A program made the translations under genes and the position numbers. From Ensifer adhaerens (GTDB lineage Bacteria > Pseudomonadota > Alphaproteobacteria > Rhizobiales > Rhizobiaceae), in the NCBI RefSeq assembly GCF_028993555.1, contig NZ_CP118611.1, positions 1,296,001-1,360,000 of the forward strand: 64,000 nucleotides of DNA, given 5' to 3'. The number at the start of each line of letters is the position of its first letter. The stretch's first letter is position 1. Positions 55,866-64,000 of the stretch are shown piece by piece. Under the pieces are notes generated by a model that saw only the letters and a list, made by a program, of their open reading frames with translations, searched no databases and had not been told where the DNA came from.

Positions 55866-55995
55866 TTCACAAACCTTCCCAGGATTTTCGAAACCGACAA
55901 AATCGCTGTCGGTAGAAACATGTCGCCCCGGGCCGTTTCCGGCCCAGGGCGTTGATATGTGCGCCTTTGAAGGGCGGTGCAAGAGCGATGCTTAA

Positions 55996-57591
55996 TCAGT
56001 TCTTCTTGACGAGACGGTAGAAGACGAAGTCCGAGGTGGCACCGTTGACGTAGCCTTCGACCTTGTCCTTCATCGCGACCTGGGTCGCGGCCTGGAACAT
56101 GATCACGATCGGCGACTTTTCCTGCACCTTGCGCTGCAGATCGACATAGAGCGCGTCGCGCTTGGCCGGATCGGCTTCCTTGAGCGCTGCCTTGGTCGCC
56201 TCGTTGAGTTCGGCCGGAACCGCCCAGCCGTTCCGCCAGGTCGTCGTCGACTGATACTTGTCGTCGGCGTTGTCCTCGTTATAGGCAAACGCCTTGGCGT
56301 TCGAATGCGGGTCCATGAAGTCGGGGCCCCAATAGAGCAGCATGGCTTCGTGGGTGCGGGCGCGGTACTTGGTGATGACCTGGCTGCCGGTGCCCGGGAT
56401 GATCTCGAAGTTGATGCCGGCTTCGGCGAAGGATGCCTGCAGCGACTGCGCCATGTCGGTGAACGGCGTCGAGTTGATGACGTCGAGCGTCACCTTGATC
56501 GGCGTCTTGATGCCGGCGTCGGCGAGGATCTTCTTCGCCTTTTCGACGTCGTAGCTGTAAGGCGTTTCGTCGAGCGAGCCCGGGAAGCCCTTCGGCCAGA
56601 AGGCCTGGTGGACATCCATCTGCCCCTTGAGGAAGCTGTCGGTCATGCCCTTGTAGTCGACGAGATAGCGGGCGGCTTCCCAGACGGCCGGCGGCTGCAG
56701 GGCTGCGTCCTTCTGGTTGAACGAAAGGAAGTGCACGGCTGCCTGCGGATAGGATTCGACCTTGACGCCGTCCTTGCCTTCGAGGCCCGACACCTGGTCA
56801 GGCGTCAGGTTCTTGGCCATGTCGACGTCGCCCGTCTGCAGCATCAGTTGCTGAGTCGCAGCTTCGGCCACGTGTCGGATGATGACGCCCTTGATCGCCG
56901 GAGCGCCGCCGAAGTAGTTCGGGTTGCTTGCAAGGTTCAGCAGTTCGCCGGCACGGAAGGCCTTGAGAACGAAGGGACCGGTGCCGGCCGAATTGGCCTT
57001 CAGCCAGGCATTGCCGAAGTCGCCATCGGCTTCGTTGGCCTTGACGGTTTCGGCATCGACAACCGAGGCCGGACGGGCGGCAAGAACGTTGAGAACGAAG
57101 GCCGACGAGAAGTCACCTTCATACTTGATCGTGACCTTGTTGCCGTCGGCGGTCACCATCTTGTCGATGTTTTCAGGCGTCCAGCCGAGCTGCGTCAGGA
57201 TGAAGGCAGGCGCCTTGTTGAGAACGACGACGCGCTTGAAGGAGTAGACGACGTCTTCGCCGCGCAGCGGGTTGCCTGACGTGAAGGTGACGCCGTCACG
57301 CAGCGTGAAGGTGATCGTCTTGGCGGCATCGTCTACCGTCCATTCGGAGGCGAGGCCCGGCGCCAGCTTCTTCACGTCGGGCGCATCGTACTGCACCAGG
57401 CGGTCATAGGTCTGGGTGACGTATTCACCGGAAGAGAACTCGTAGGCTTCCGCCGGATCGATGCTGACGATGTCGTCGATGTTCTGGGCAACGACCAGCA
57501 CTTCGGCCGGGGTCTCCGCCAAAGCCGCCGGCGCCACGCTCAGCATAAGGGACGCCGCGAAGACCGCGGCCTTGAACATTCTCATCATCAT
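55996..57591 (-). CDS. Peptide/opine ABC transporter substrate-binding protein (family 5)
   Basis: 531 residues. A signal peptide of about 25 residues ends at ALA before ETPAEVLVVAQNIDDIVSIDPAEAYEF. The family 5 pattern is clear: the lobe with VTFTSGNPLRGEDVVYSFKRV near residue 103, GTGPFVLKAFRAGELLNLASNPNYFGG near residue 205, and the late LYWGPDFMDPHSNAKAFAY. It binds peptides or related compounds in the periplasm for the DppBCDF-like transporter encoded at 58394-61956. It is transcribed away from those genes together with the XRE-cupin gene before it (4 bp gap), an unusual split of the transporter. Confidence 0.9.
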   Translation of the reverse strand: MMMRMFKAAVFAASLMLSVAPAALAETPAEVLVVAQNIDDIVSIDPAEAYEFSSGEYVTQTYDRLVQYDAPDVKKLAPGLASEWTVDDAAKTITFTLRDGVTFTSGNPLRGEDVVYSFKRVVVLNKAPAFILTQLGWTPENIDKMVTADGNKVTIKYEGDFSSAFVLNVLAARPASVVDAETVKANEADGDFGNAWLKANSAGTGPFVLKAFRAGELLNLASNPNYFGGAPAIKGVIIRHVAEAATQQLMLQTGDVDMAKNLTPDQVSGLEGKDGVKVESYPQAAVHFLSFNQKDAALQPPAVWEAARYLVDYKGMTDSFLKGQMDVHQAFWPKGFPGSLDETPYSYDVEKAKKILADAGIKTPIKVTLDVINSTPFTDMAQSLQASFAEAGINFEIIPGTGSQVITKYRARTHEAMLLYWGPDFMDPHSNAKAFAYNEDNADDKYQSTTTWRNGWAVPAELNEATKAALKEADPAKRDALYVDLQRKVQEKSPIVIMFQAATQVAMKDKVEGYVNGATSDFVFYRLVKKN

Positions 57592-57595
57592 TCTC

Positions 57596-58282
57596 CTATT
57601 TTCGATGAGGCTTGGTTTTTGTCGGTGCCGGCTTCAGCGCCGATTGCGGCGTGCCGGTCTCGTTGGATTGGGATGCACGCGACCGGAAGAGCGGCAAGGT
57701 GCCGGTCCAGATCAGCCGCACGGGCTTGTCGGTCTTGTTCCACCAGTAGTGTGGCTGGATGCCGCGAAAGTGCAGGCCGTCGCCTGGGGAAAGCATGGTG
57801 TCGTCACCGTCGAGCCCGAACAGGATTTCTCCCTCGAGCATGTAGACGAGCTCTTCGCCCTCGTGGCTGAAGACTTCGGAACGATGTCCGGGCGGAATGG
57901 TGATGACGAAGCTCGAGAGCTGGTTACCGGCGAAATCCGCGCCGATCCGCTCATAGGAAACCGGCGAGCCGCCGACGGAGAACACCATGCGCCCTTCGGC
58001 GCGTGAAAGCCCGGTATCGATCGCCGGCGCGAGGATGAAATGGTTGAGTTCTGCGCCCAGCCCTTGGGCGATCTGCGCCAGCGTGCCTAGCGAAGGCATG
58101 GCGAGATCGCGTTCGATCTGGCTGAGATAGCCTACCGAAACGCCCGCCGCATCGCTGAGCGCCTGCAGCGTCATATGCATCTGCCGCCGCCGCGCGCGCA
58201 CCAGCGCACCTACCTTCGGCTGCCCTGCTCCTATGGCTTTGCCTGGCGCTGAGCCCGCATCCTCCGACGAGTCGCTCACCAT
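57596..58282 (-). CDS. XRE-cupin transcriptional regulator
   Basis: 228 residues: a Cro/C1-type helix-turn-helix at about 28-82 (LVRARRRQMHMTLQALSDAAGV, then GYLSQIERDLAMPSLGTLAQIAQ) and a C-terminal cupin at about 120-200 (GHRSEVFSHEGEELVYMLEGEILFGLDGDD). Regulators of this SutR/PuuR-like type often control amine, amino acid or peptide uptake. It lies upstream of the SBP gene and divergent from dppB, so it likely controls both. GGAGG sits only 2 bases before the ATG; the GTG codon right after it would have better spacing. The last 30 residues are rich in Thr, Pro and Lys. Confidence 0.88.
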   Translation of the reverse strand: MVSDSSEDAGSAPGKAIGAGQPKVGALVRARRRQMHMTLQALSDAAGVSVGYLSQIERDLAMPSLGTLAQIAQGLGAELNHFILAPAIDTGLSRAEGRMVFSVGGSPVSYERIGADFAGNQLSSFVITIPPGHRSEVFSHEGEELVYMLEGEILFGLDGDDTMLSPGDGLHFRGIQPHYWWNKTDKPVRLIWTGTLPLFRSRASQSNETGTPQSALKPAPTKTKPHRK

Positions 58283-58302
58283 TTCCTCCCCAGTAAAATT
58301 TT

Positions 58303-58330
58303 TTTGATTTAAGCAAACTTATTTATATAC
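58303..58330. promoter_or_regulatory. Divergent A/T-rich promoter region, XRE-cupin / dppB-like
   Basis: An A/T-rich island stands out in the 111-bp gap. TTTG-N7-CAAA (58303-58317) is a possible operator half-site pair, and TATATA (58324-58329) a possible -10 for the rightward operon. Assignment is tentative. Confidence 0.35.
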
Positions 58331-58393
58331 TCCAAGCGAATTTTTGCGGTATCGACAATTCAGACCGCAAGCGAGAAGGGATGGAATCGCCAC

Positions 58394-59467
58394 GTGGCAA
58401 ACGACAGCACGACAGCAACAGCGCCGGCCCGCCGCGCCGCCAGGCCCAGCCGGAGCCGGCAGCGCCTCACCTCATTGGCAGGCTTCCTGGTAACGCTTGC
58501 GGTGACCTTCCTCGGCCTGCTCGCCATCACCTTCTTCATCGGCCGCATCGTGCCGATCGATCCGGTTCTGGCTGTCGTCGGTGACCGCGCGCCCGTTGCC
58601 GTCTATGAACGCGTCCGCCAGGAAATGGGCCTCGACCAACCGCTGATCACCCAGTTCGTCAGCTACGTCGGCGACGTCGTCACCGGCAATTTCGGCACCT
58701 CGGTTTCGACCGGCAAGCCTGTCATCGAGGACCTCGCCCGCGTCTTCCCGGCGACGCTCGAAATGGCGACGCTTGGCATCATCCTCGGCGTGTTGATCGG
58801 GGTGCCGCTCGGGGTTTTTGCCGCCGCCCGCCGCGGCTCGTGGCTCGATCAGGGCATCCGCGTGATCGGCCTCCTCGGCTATTCGGTGCCAGCCTTCTGG
58901 CTCGGCCTCGTCGGTCTCGCCGTCTTCTACGCGCGGCTGAAATGGGTTGGCGGCCCCGGACGCGTCGATATCTTCTATGACGGCATGGTCTCGCCGGTCA
59001 CCGGGCTGATCCTCGTCGACAGCATCATTGCCGGCGAATGGGAGATCTTCCGCAACGCCGTGTGGCACCTGATCCTGCCCGCGTCCTGCTTGGGCTTCTT
59101 CTCGCTCGCCTACATCGCCCGCATGACGCGGTCCTTCATGCTCGACCAGCTGAGCCAGGAATATGTCACCACCGCGCGGGTCAAGGGCGTGCCGGAGCGC
59201 CTCGTCATCTGGCGCCACGCCTTCCGGCCGATCCGGGTACCGCTGATCACCGTCATCGGCCTCTCCTATGCCGGCCTGCTCGAAGGCTCAGTCATGATCG
59301 AGACGATCTTTTCCTGGCCCGGCATCGGCAACTACCTGACCGTTGCCCTGCTCAACGCCGACATGGCGGCCGTGCTCGGCTCGACCCTCGTCATCGGCGC
59401 GGTCTTCATCGGCATCAACAAGATTTCGGACGTGCTCTATCGCGTGCTCGATCCGCGTGCACGCTAA
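58394..59467 (+). CDS. Peptide ABC transporter permease (DppB type)
   Basis: 357 residues. Long for DppB (about 310-340) through a basic N-terminal tail (RRAARPSRSRQRL). Six membrane segments; VGDVVTGNFGTSVSTGKPVIEDLARVFPATLEMA is the DppB marker, and the loop YVTTARVKGVPERLVIWRHAFR contacts the ATPase. The GTG start fits the family but has only a weak ribosome binding site. First gene of the rightward operon dppB-C-D-F-GAF. Confidence 0.9.
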   Translation: MANDSTTATAPARRAARPSRSRQRLTSLAGFLVTLAVTFLGLLAITFFIGRIVPIDPVLAVVGDRAPVAVYERVRQEMGLDQPLITQFVSYVGDVVTGNFGTSVSTGKPVIEDLARVFPATLEMATLGIILGVLIGVPLGVFAAARRGSWLDQGIRVIGLLGYSVPAFWLGLVGLAVFYARLKWVGGPGRVDIFYDGMVSPVTGLILVDSIIAGEWEIFRNAVWHLILPASCLGFFSLAYIARMTRSFMLDQLSQEYVTTARVKGVPERLVIWRHAFRPIRVPLITVIGLSYAGLLEGSVMIETIFSWPGIGNYLTVALLNADMAAVLGSTLVIGAVFIGINKISDVLYRVLDPRAR

Positions 59468-59480
59468 GGAGGAGGCGCAC

Positions 59481-60386
59481 ATGACCACATTTCGCGACTG
59501 GCTGATCGACGACAGCCCCGCCTCGCCGATGCAGGCGCGCCTCGGGCGCTTCTACCGCATCTTCGGCGCACTGATGCGCAATCCGCTGGCCGTCGTCGGC
59601 GCCGTCATCATCCTCGTTCTCGTGCTGACCGCCCTCTTCGCGCCCTGGCTCGCCACCCATGACCCGCTGCGCCAGTCATTGAGCGAACGGCTGTTGCCGC
59701 CGAGTGCAGCCCACTGGATGGGAACCGATGAACTCGGCCGCGACATCTGGTCCCGCGTCGTCTACGGTTCACGCATCACGCTGGCGATCGTCACGCTGGT
59801 CGCCGTGCTCGCCGCACCTGCGGGCCTCGTGATCGGCGTCGCCGCCGGTTATTTCGGCGGCTGGGTCGACCGCATCCTCATGGGCATCACCGACATCTTC
59901 CTGTCGCTGCCGAAGCTGATCCTGGCGCTCGCCTTCGTCGCCGCTCTTGGCCCGGGCATCGAGAACGCAATCATCGCGATCGCCATCACCTCCTGGCCAG
60001 GCTACGCCCGTGTCGCACGTGCGGAAACACTCACGTTCAAGAATTCCGAGTTCATCTCGGCCGTGCGCCTGCTGGGTGCTTCCAGCCTGCGCGTCAATCT
60101 CGGCCACGTGCTGCCGCTCTGCACCTCGTCGATGATCGTCCGCGTCACGCTCGACATGGCCGGCATCATCCTGACGGCCGCCGGTCTCGGCTTCATCGGC
60201 CTTGGCGCCCAGCCGCCGCTACCCGAATGGGGCGCGATGATCTCACGCGGCCGCTCGTTCATTCTCGACCAGTGGTGGGTTGCGACCATGCCGGGCTTTG
60301 CCATCATCCTCGTCAGCCTCGGCTTCTGCTTCCTGGGTGACGGTCTGCGTGACGTGCTCGATCCGAAGAGCGGGGAGCAGCGCTGA
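59481..60386 (+). CDS. Peptide ABC transporter permease (DppC type)
   Basis: 301 residues. AGGAGGAGG lies 6 bases before the ATG. The DppC marker HWMGTDELGRDIWSRVVYGSRITL is near residue 73, and the loop ISAVRLLGASSLRVNLGHVLPLC near residue 190. It forms the channel with DppB. The stop overlaps the next start by one base. Confidence 0.92.
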   Translation: MTTFRDWLIDDSPASPMQARLGRFYRIFGALMRNPLAVVGAVIILVLVLTALFAPWLATHDPLRQSLSERLLPPSAAHWMGTDELGRDIWSRVVYGSRITLAIVTLVAVLAAPAGLVIGVAAGYFGGWVDRILMGITDIFLSLPKLILALAFVAALGPGIENAIIAIAITSWPGYARVARAETLTFKNSEFISAVRLLGASSLRVNLGHVLPLCTSSMIVRVTLDMAGIILTAAGLGFIGLGAQPPLPEWGAMISRGRSFILDQWWVATMPGFAIILVSLGFCFLGDGLRDVLDPKSGEQR

Positions 60387-61215
60387 TGACAAACCTTCTC
60401 GAAGTCGAAAACCTGCGCGTCACCTTCCCGACACCCCGTGGCGATCTCGAGGTCGTGCGCGGCATCTCCTTCACGCTCGGCCGCGAGCGCCTCGGCATCG
60501 TCGGCGAAAGCGGCTCTGGCAAGTCGATGACCGGTCGCTCGATCCTGCAGCTCATCCGGGCGCCAGGTCGCGTCACTGCCGACAAACTCGTCTTCGATGG
60601 CGTTGACCTCCTAAAGCAGTCGGAAAAGCAGATGCGCGCCATTCGCGGCGCCCGCATCTCCATGGTGATGCAGGATCCGAAGTTCTCGCTGAACCCGGTC
60701 ATGACCATCGGCGAGCAGATCGCCGAAGCACTGCTGACACACCAGAAACTGCCACGCCGCGAGGTCAACGCCAGAGTGCTCGCCATGCTGGAATCGGTGC
60801 GCATCGCCGATCCGGAGCGCGTCGCCAAGCTCTATCCGCATGAAGTTTCCGGCGGCATGGGCCAGCGCGTGATGATCGCGATGATGCTGATCCCGGAGCC
60901 GGACCTCCTGATCGCCGACGAGCCGACCTCGGCGCTCGACGTCTCCGTCCAGGCGCAGGTGCTCGACATCATTGACGAGTTGGTGAAGCGCAAGGGCATG
61001 GGGCTGATCTTCATCAGCCACGACCTGAACCTCGTCTCCAGCTATTGCGACCGTATCCTCGTGATGAACACCGGCGAGGTGGTCGAGGAGTGCAAGGCGG
61101 GCGAACTGATGGCGGCCAAGCACCCCTATACGCGCGGGCTCATCGCCTCCATTCCGCGCCTCGATGAAACACGGGACGAGCTGCCAGTGCTCGACCGCAG
61201 CGCATGGGCCAAGGC

Positions 61216-61219
<4 letters not shown>
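60386..61219 (+). CDS. Peptide ABC transporter ATP-binding protein (DppD type)
   Basis: 277 residues. Walker A GESGSGKSM near residue 37, Q-loop VMQDPKFSLNPVMTIGEQ, signature VSGGMGQRVMIAMML and Walker [17 protein letters not shown]. The signature has GGMGQR in place of the common GGQ/MRQR, a variant seen in this family. The C-terminal region (HPYTRGLIASIPRLDETRDELP) is the start of the oligopeptide-type domain, but it is shorter than in DppD, with no visible Fe-S cysteine cluster. Overlaps DppF by four bases. Confidence 0.9.
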
Positions 61220-61953
<734 letters not shown>

Positions 61954-61956
<3 letters not shown>

Positions 61957-62004
61957 AGCGGGACAAGCAAAGCGCGGGCGGTTCTCCGCTCGCGTCCCGC
62001 TCTA
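61954..62004 (+). repeat. RIME-like rhizobial intergenic repeat, copy 2
   Basis: TAGAGCGGGAC and GTCCCGCTCTA form an 11-bp perfect outer stem, with an inner GCGGGCGG-TTCT-CCGCTCGC stem. It aligns with the element at 29741-29796 in the opposite orientation. It begins inside the DppF stop codon and could also act as a stabiliser or terminator. Confidence 0.65.
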
Positions 62005-62032
62005 CAATATCGAGTAAATCCAAGGACATAGC

Positions 62033-62539
62033 ATGAACAGTGAACAGATCGCTGCCGCGCTGGCGGAATTCGACGCGGCCATTGCCAAGACCACCGATGC
62101 CGACGCGGTATGGACCGCGCTGCAGACCCTTTGCCGCCAGGTGATCGGCGCCAAGCTCTTCACCATCATGACGGTCGACATGGTCAATGAAGTCGCCCGC
62201 CGCGCCTACACCTCGCATCCCGAGGAATACCCGACCTCCGGCACCAAGCCGATCCGCTACGACAGCTGGTTCGACATCGTGCACAAGGCGCACCAGACCT
62301 TCGTCGCCAACACCATCGTCGATATCTCGAAGGTCTTCGGCGACCACGAAACCATCTGGTCGCTCGGCTGCGGCTCGGTCGCCAACATTCCTGTTGTCGT
62401 CGGTGGCGAACTGCTCGGCACGGTCAACTGCCTCGACGTCGAGCATCACTACACACCGGAACGCGTGGCGCTTTCCAAGCACCTGGAAATGCCGGCGAAG
62501 CTTGCCTTCCTCGCCGCCGCGCGCGCCGAACAGAAGTAA
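62033..62539 (+). CDS. GAF-domain protein
   Basis: 168 residues, almost entirely one GAF domain (about 20-160), with VWTALQTLCRQVIGAKLFTIMTVDM, a central YDSWFDIVHKAHQTFVANTI and SVANIPVVVGGELLGTVNCLDVEHHYTPE as the typical last strand. No output domain is attached. It may bind a small ligand or act as an enzyme-like accessory to the peptide transporter operon in which it lies last (76 bp after DppF). Single GAF proteins often follow such Dpp-type operons in rhizobia as far as I recall; their role is unknown. Confidence 0.8.
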   Translation: MNSEQIAAALAEFDAAIAKTTDADAVWTALQTLCRQVIGAKLFTIMTVDMVNEVARRAYTSHPEEYPTSGTKPIRYDSWFDIVHKAHQTFVANTIVDISKVFGDHETIWSLGCGSVANIPVVVGGELLGTVNCLDVEHHYTPERVALSKHLEMPAKLAFLAAARAEQK

Positions 62540-62545
62540 TGGTCC

Positions 62546-62573
62546 GAGCCGAAGGGGTCACCGCCTTCGGCTC
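62546..62573. terminator. Hairpin between convergent GAF and ABC ATPase genes
   Basis: GAGCCGAAGG and CCTTCGGCTC form a 10-bp perfect stem with an 8-base loop; CTCCTT follows on the plus strand. Likely a shared terminator. Confidence 0.6.
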
Positions 62574-62584
62574 ACTCCTTCCGG

Positions 62585-63676
62585 TCAACGGCCGATCGCC
62601 ATGCCGGTTTCCTTCAGGAAGAAATGCATCTTTTCCGCCTCGATCGGCACCTCGATCTGATCGTCAGGGCCGATGCGTGACGCAGCGTGAACCTGTGCGG
62701 TGAAGGCGCCTTGTCCCACCCTGCCGAGCGCCAGCGTGTGCGGACCAAGCGGCTCGACGTCGCGAACGGTGAGCTTCACGGTCGGCGCTCCAGCGTCCGT
62801 CGCCATCGTATGCTCCGGACGAATACCGAGCACGACGTCCTTGCCGGCAAACGTGCCGAGCTGTTCCGCGCGGCTCTGCGGAACCGCAATTGCCACATCG
62901 CCCTCCGCCCTGAACGTCAACCAGCCGTCGCCACGCTCGAGCCGGCCCTCAATGAAATTCATACTGGGCGCGCCGATGAAGGCGGCGACGAAGAGATTGG
63001 CCGGCGCTTCATAGAGCGTGATCGGATCGGCCGCCTGTTCGATGCGGCCCTGGTTCATGACAACGACACGGTCAGCCATGGTCATGGCTTCCACCTGGTC
63101 GTGCGTGACGTACACGGCCGTCGTCTGAAGACGGCGGTGCAAGAGTTTGATTTCCGTGCGCATTTCGATGCGCAGCTTGGCATCCAGGTTCGACAGCGGC
63201 TCGTCGAACAGGAAGACATCCGGCTGGCGCACGATCGCCCGGCCGATTGCCACGCGCTGGCGCTGGCCGCCGGAAAGCGCGCTCGGCTTGCGGCTGAGAT
63301 AGGCGCCGAGGTTGAGGATGCGGGCGGCGTCCGCCACGGCCTTGTCAATCTCCGCCTTCGGCGTGCCGCGCACCTTCATGCCGTAGCCAATGTTTTCGGC
63401 GACCGTCATATGCGGATAGAGCGCATAGTTCTGAAACACCATTGAGCAATTTCGCAGACCCGGCCTGAGATCCGTGACATCGCGATCGCCGATCCTGATC
63501 GAGCCCGAGGTCGCGGTCTCGAGACCCGCGATCATCCGAAGCGTCGTCGTCTTGCCGCAGCCGGACGGCCCGACGAGCACGACGAATTCGCGATCGGCGA
63601 TATGAAGATCGAGCGGCGGAATGACCGTGACGTTCCCGAAGGATTTGGTGATCTGCTCCAGTCGGACCTGTGACAT
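62585..63676 (-). CDS. Sugar ABC transporter ATP-binding protein (UgpC/MsmK type), second system
   Basis: 363 residues from the ATG at 63676 (MSQVRLEQITKSFGNVTVIP). Walker A GPSGCGKTT near residue 38, signature [15 protein letters not shown], Walker [17 protein letters not shown]-loop VTHDQ, and TOBE region GIRPEHTM. It belongs to a different transporter from the one at 32416-37817 and follows a binding-protein gene cut by the window edge. AAGGG is 7 to 8 bases before the start. The rest of the operon lies beyond 64000. Confidence 0.9.
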   Translation of the reverse strand: MSQVRLEQITKSFGNVTVIPPLDLHIADREFVVLVGPSGCGKTTTLRMIAGLETATSGSIRIGDRDVTDLRPGLRNCSMVFQNYALYPHMTVAENIGYGMKVRGTPKAEIDKAVADAARILNLGAYLSRKPSALSGGQRQRVAIGRAIVRQPDVFLFDEPLSNLDAKLRIEMRTEIKLLHRRLQTTAVYVTHDQVEAMTMADRVVVMNQGRIEQAADPITLYEAPANLFVAAFIGAPSMNFIEGRLERGDGWLTFRAEGDVAIAVPQSRAEQLGTFAGKDVVLGIRPEHTMATDAGAPTVKLTVRDVEPLGPHTLALGRVGQGAFTAQVHAASRIGPDDQIEVPIEAEKMHFFLKETGMAIGR

Positions 63677-63724
63677 GCGAAAACCCTTGCTGCTGTCTGT
63701 GCCCGGTCTCGCCGGGGACGGTGG

Positions 63725-63753
63725 CGCCCGCCCCGATCGTCTCGGGGCGGGCG
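63725..63753 (-). other. Intercistronic hairpin after second sugar SBP gene
   Basis: CGCCCGCCCCGA and TCGGGGCGGGCG form a 12-bp perfect stem with a TCGTC loop, 8 bp after the SBP stop and 48 bp before the ATPase start. No T-run. Confidence 0.6.
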
Positions 63754-63761
63754 TGGTCTCG

Positions 63762-64000
63762 TTATTGCTGCGGCAGGCCCATCGAAGCGCGGTAGGCGGC
63801 AAGCTGTTTGTCGCGACCGAACTCGTCAGTCAGCTTGTTCCACTGTTCGGCGACGCTATCGAGCGCCTGTTGCGGCGTCACTTCGCCGGCAAGCGCCTTG
63901 GAAAGCTCGATCTCCAGCACTTCCGTGTAGGAGAAGTAACCGGGAAGGCGCATGTCGAGCGCGATGTTCTTGGCCGTCACAGCGTCCTTCTGCGCACCGA
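63762..64000 (-). CDS. Sugar ABC transporter substrate-binding protein, C-terminal fragment
   Basis: The last 78 or so residues are in the window; the frame is open to the edge. GAQKDAVTAKNIALDMRLP, then GYFSYTEVLEIELSKALAGEVTPQQALDSVAEQWNKL match the C-terminal lobe of family 1 solute-binding proteins, where the ALAGEVTPQQALD helix is typical. It is followed by a hairpin and then the UgpC-type ATPase. An ATG- or GTG-started short frame inside it is not the true start. Ligand unknown. Confidence 0.8.
   Translation of the reverse strand, partial: GAQKDAVTAKNIALDMRLPGYFSYTEVLEIELSKALAGEVTPQQALDSVAEQWNKLTDEFGRDKQLAAYRASMGLPQQ

Overview
The window looks like a piece of a Rhizobiaceae replicon, most likely Ensifer/Sinorhizobium. 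It is GC-rich, codes densely on both strands, and holds seven ABC-type uptake systems plus many small catabolic operons. From memory, the order gcdH / LysR / phoCDET-type phosphonate transporter / phnM-phnN / hut operon resembles a stretch of the S. meliloti pSymB chromid; I could not check this by alignment. I see no rRNA, tRNA, CRISPR array, phage, transposase or replication origin.

Layout. 1-1226: the start of glutaryl-CoA dehydrogenase and its divergent LysR gene. 1322-2449: a D-arginine dehydrogenase-like flavoenzyme. 2512-8660: a probable Amadori-compound (fructosyl-amino acid) module made of a GntR/UTRA regulator, a FrlB-like deglycase, a FrlD-like kinase, and a polar amino acid SBP and permease with a PuuB-like oxidase. 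Its three promoter regions share an operator-like motif. 9084-9467: a YCII protein. 9621-16897: a Pho-regulated phosphonate/phosphate block, phnCDE1E2 then a 2H-phosphoesterase (DUF1045), phnM and phnN, with PHO boxes before phnC and before DUF1045. 17051-22425: the histidine operon hutIHGU with a HutC-type operator. 22579-24521: an unknown secreted protein and an MFS transporter.

24667-37930: an uncharacterised carbohydrate or amino-sugar island. One operon runs RidA, RpiR regulator, SDR, GH20 hexosaminidase, M81 peptidase. A divergent pair encodes a SnoaL-like protein and a second M81 protein. A facing operon encodes a Gfo/Idh/MocA oxidoreductase and a CUT1 sugar ABC transporter. An A/T-rich GAAAAT-type motif occurs twice in each of its two control regions. 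38059-42952: a yehZYXW-type glycine betaine transporter followed by a pirin-like protein. 43145-44985: a DUF4126 membrane protein coupled to a disulfide oxidoreductase.

45009-52319: an eight-gene operon that appears to import (methyl)arginine-type amino acids and convert them to proline (DDAH, CtlX-type citrulline hydrolase, ornithine cyclodeaminase, His-type ABC transporter, M20 amidohydrolase). A divergent Lrp/AsnC gene faces it. 52817-55414: a CMD-like protein, then a MarR-MFS pair whose promoter suggests a leaderless, autoregulated mRNA. 55437-62539: OsmC, and a dipeptide-type ABC transporter with an XRE-cupin regulator and a GAF protein. 62585-64000: the ATPase and the end of the binding-protein gene of another sugar ABC transporter.

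A recurring feature is a strong hairpin between an ABC binding-protein gene and the next gene in five separate operons. This suggests post-transcriptional raising of binding-protein levels.
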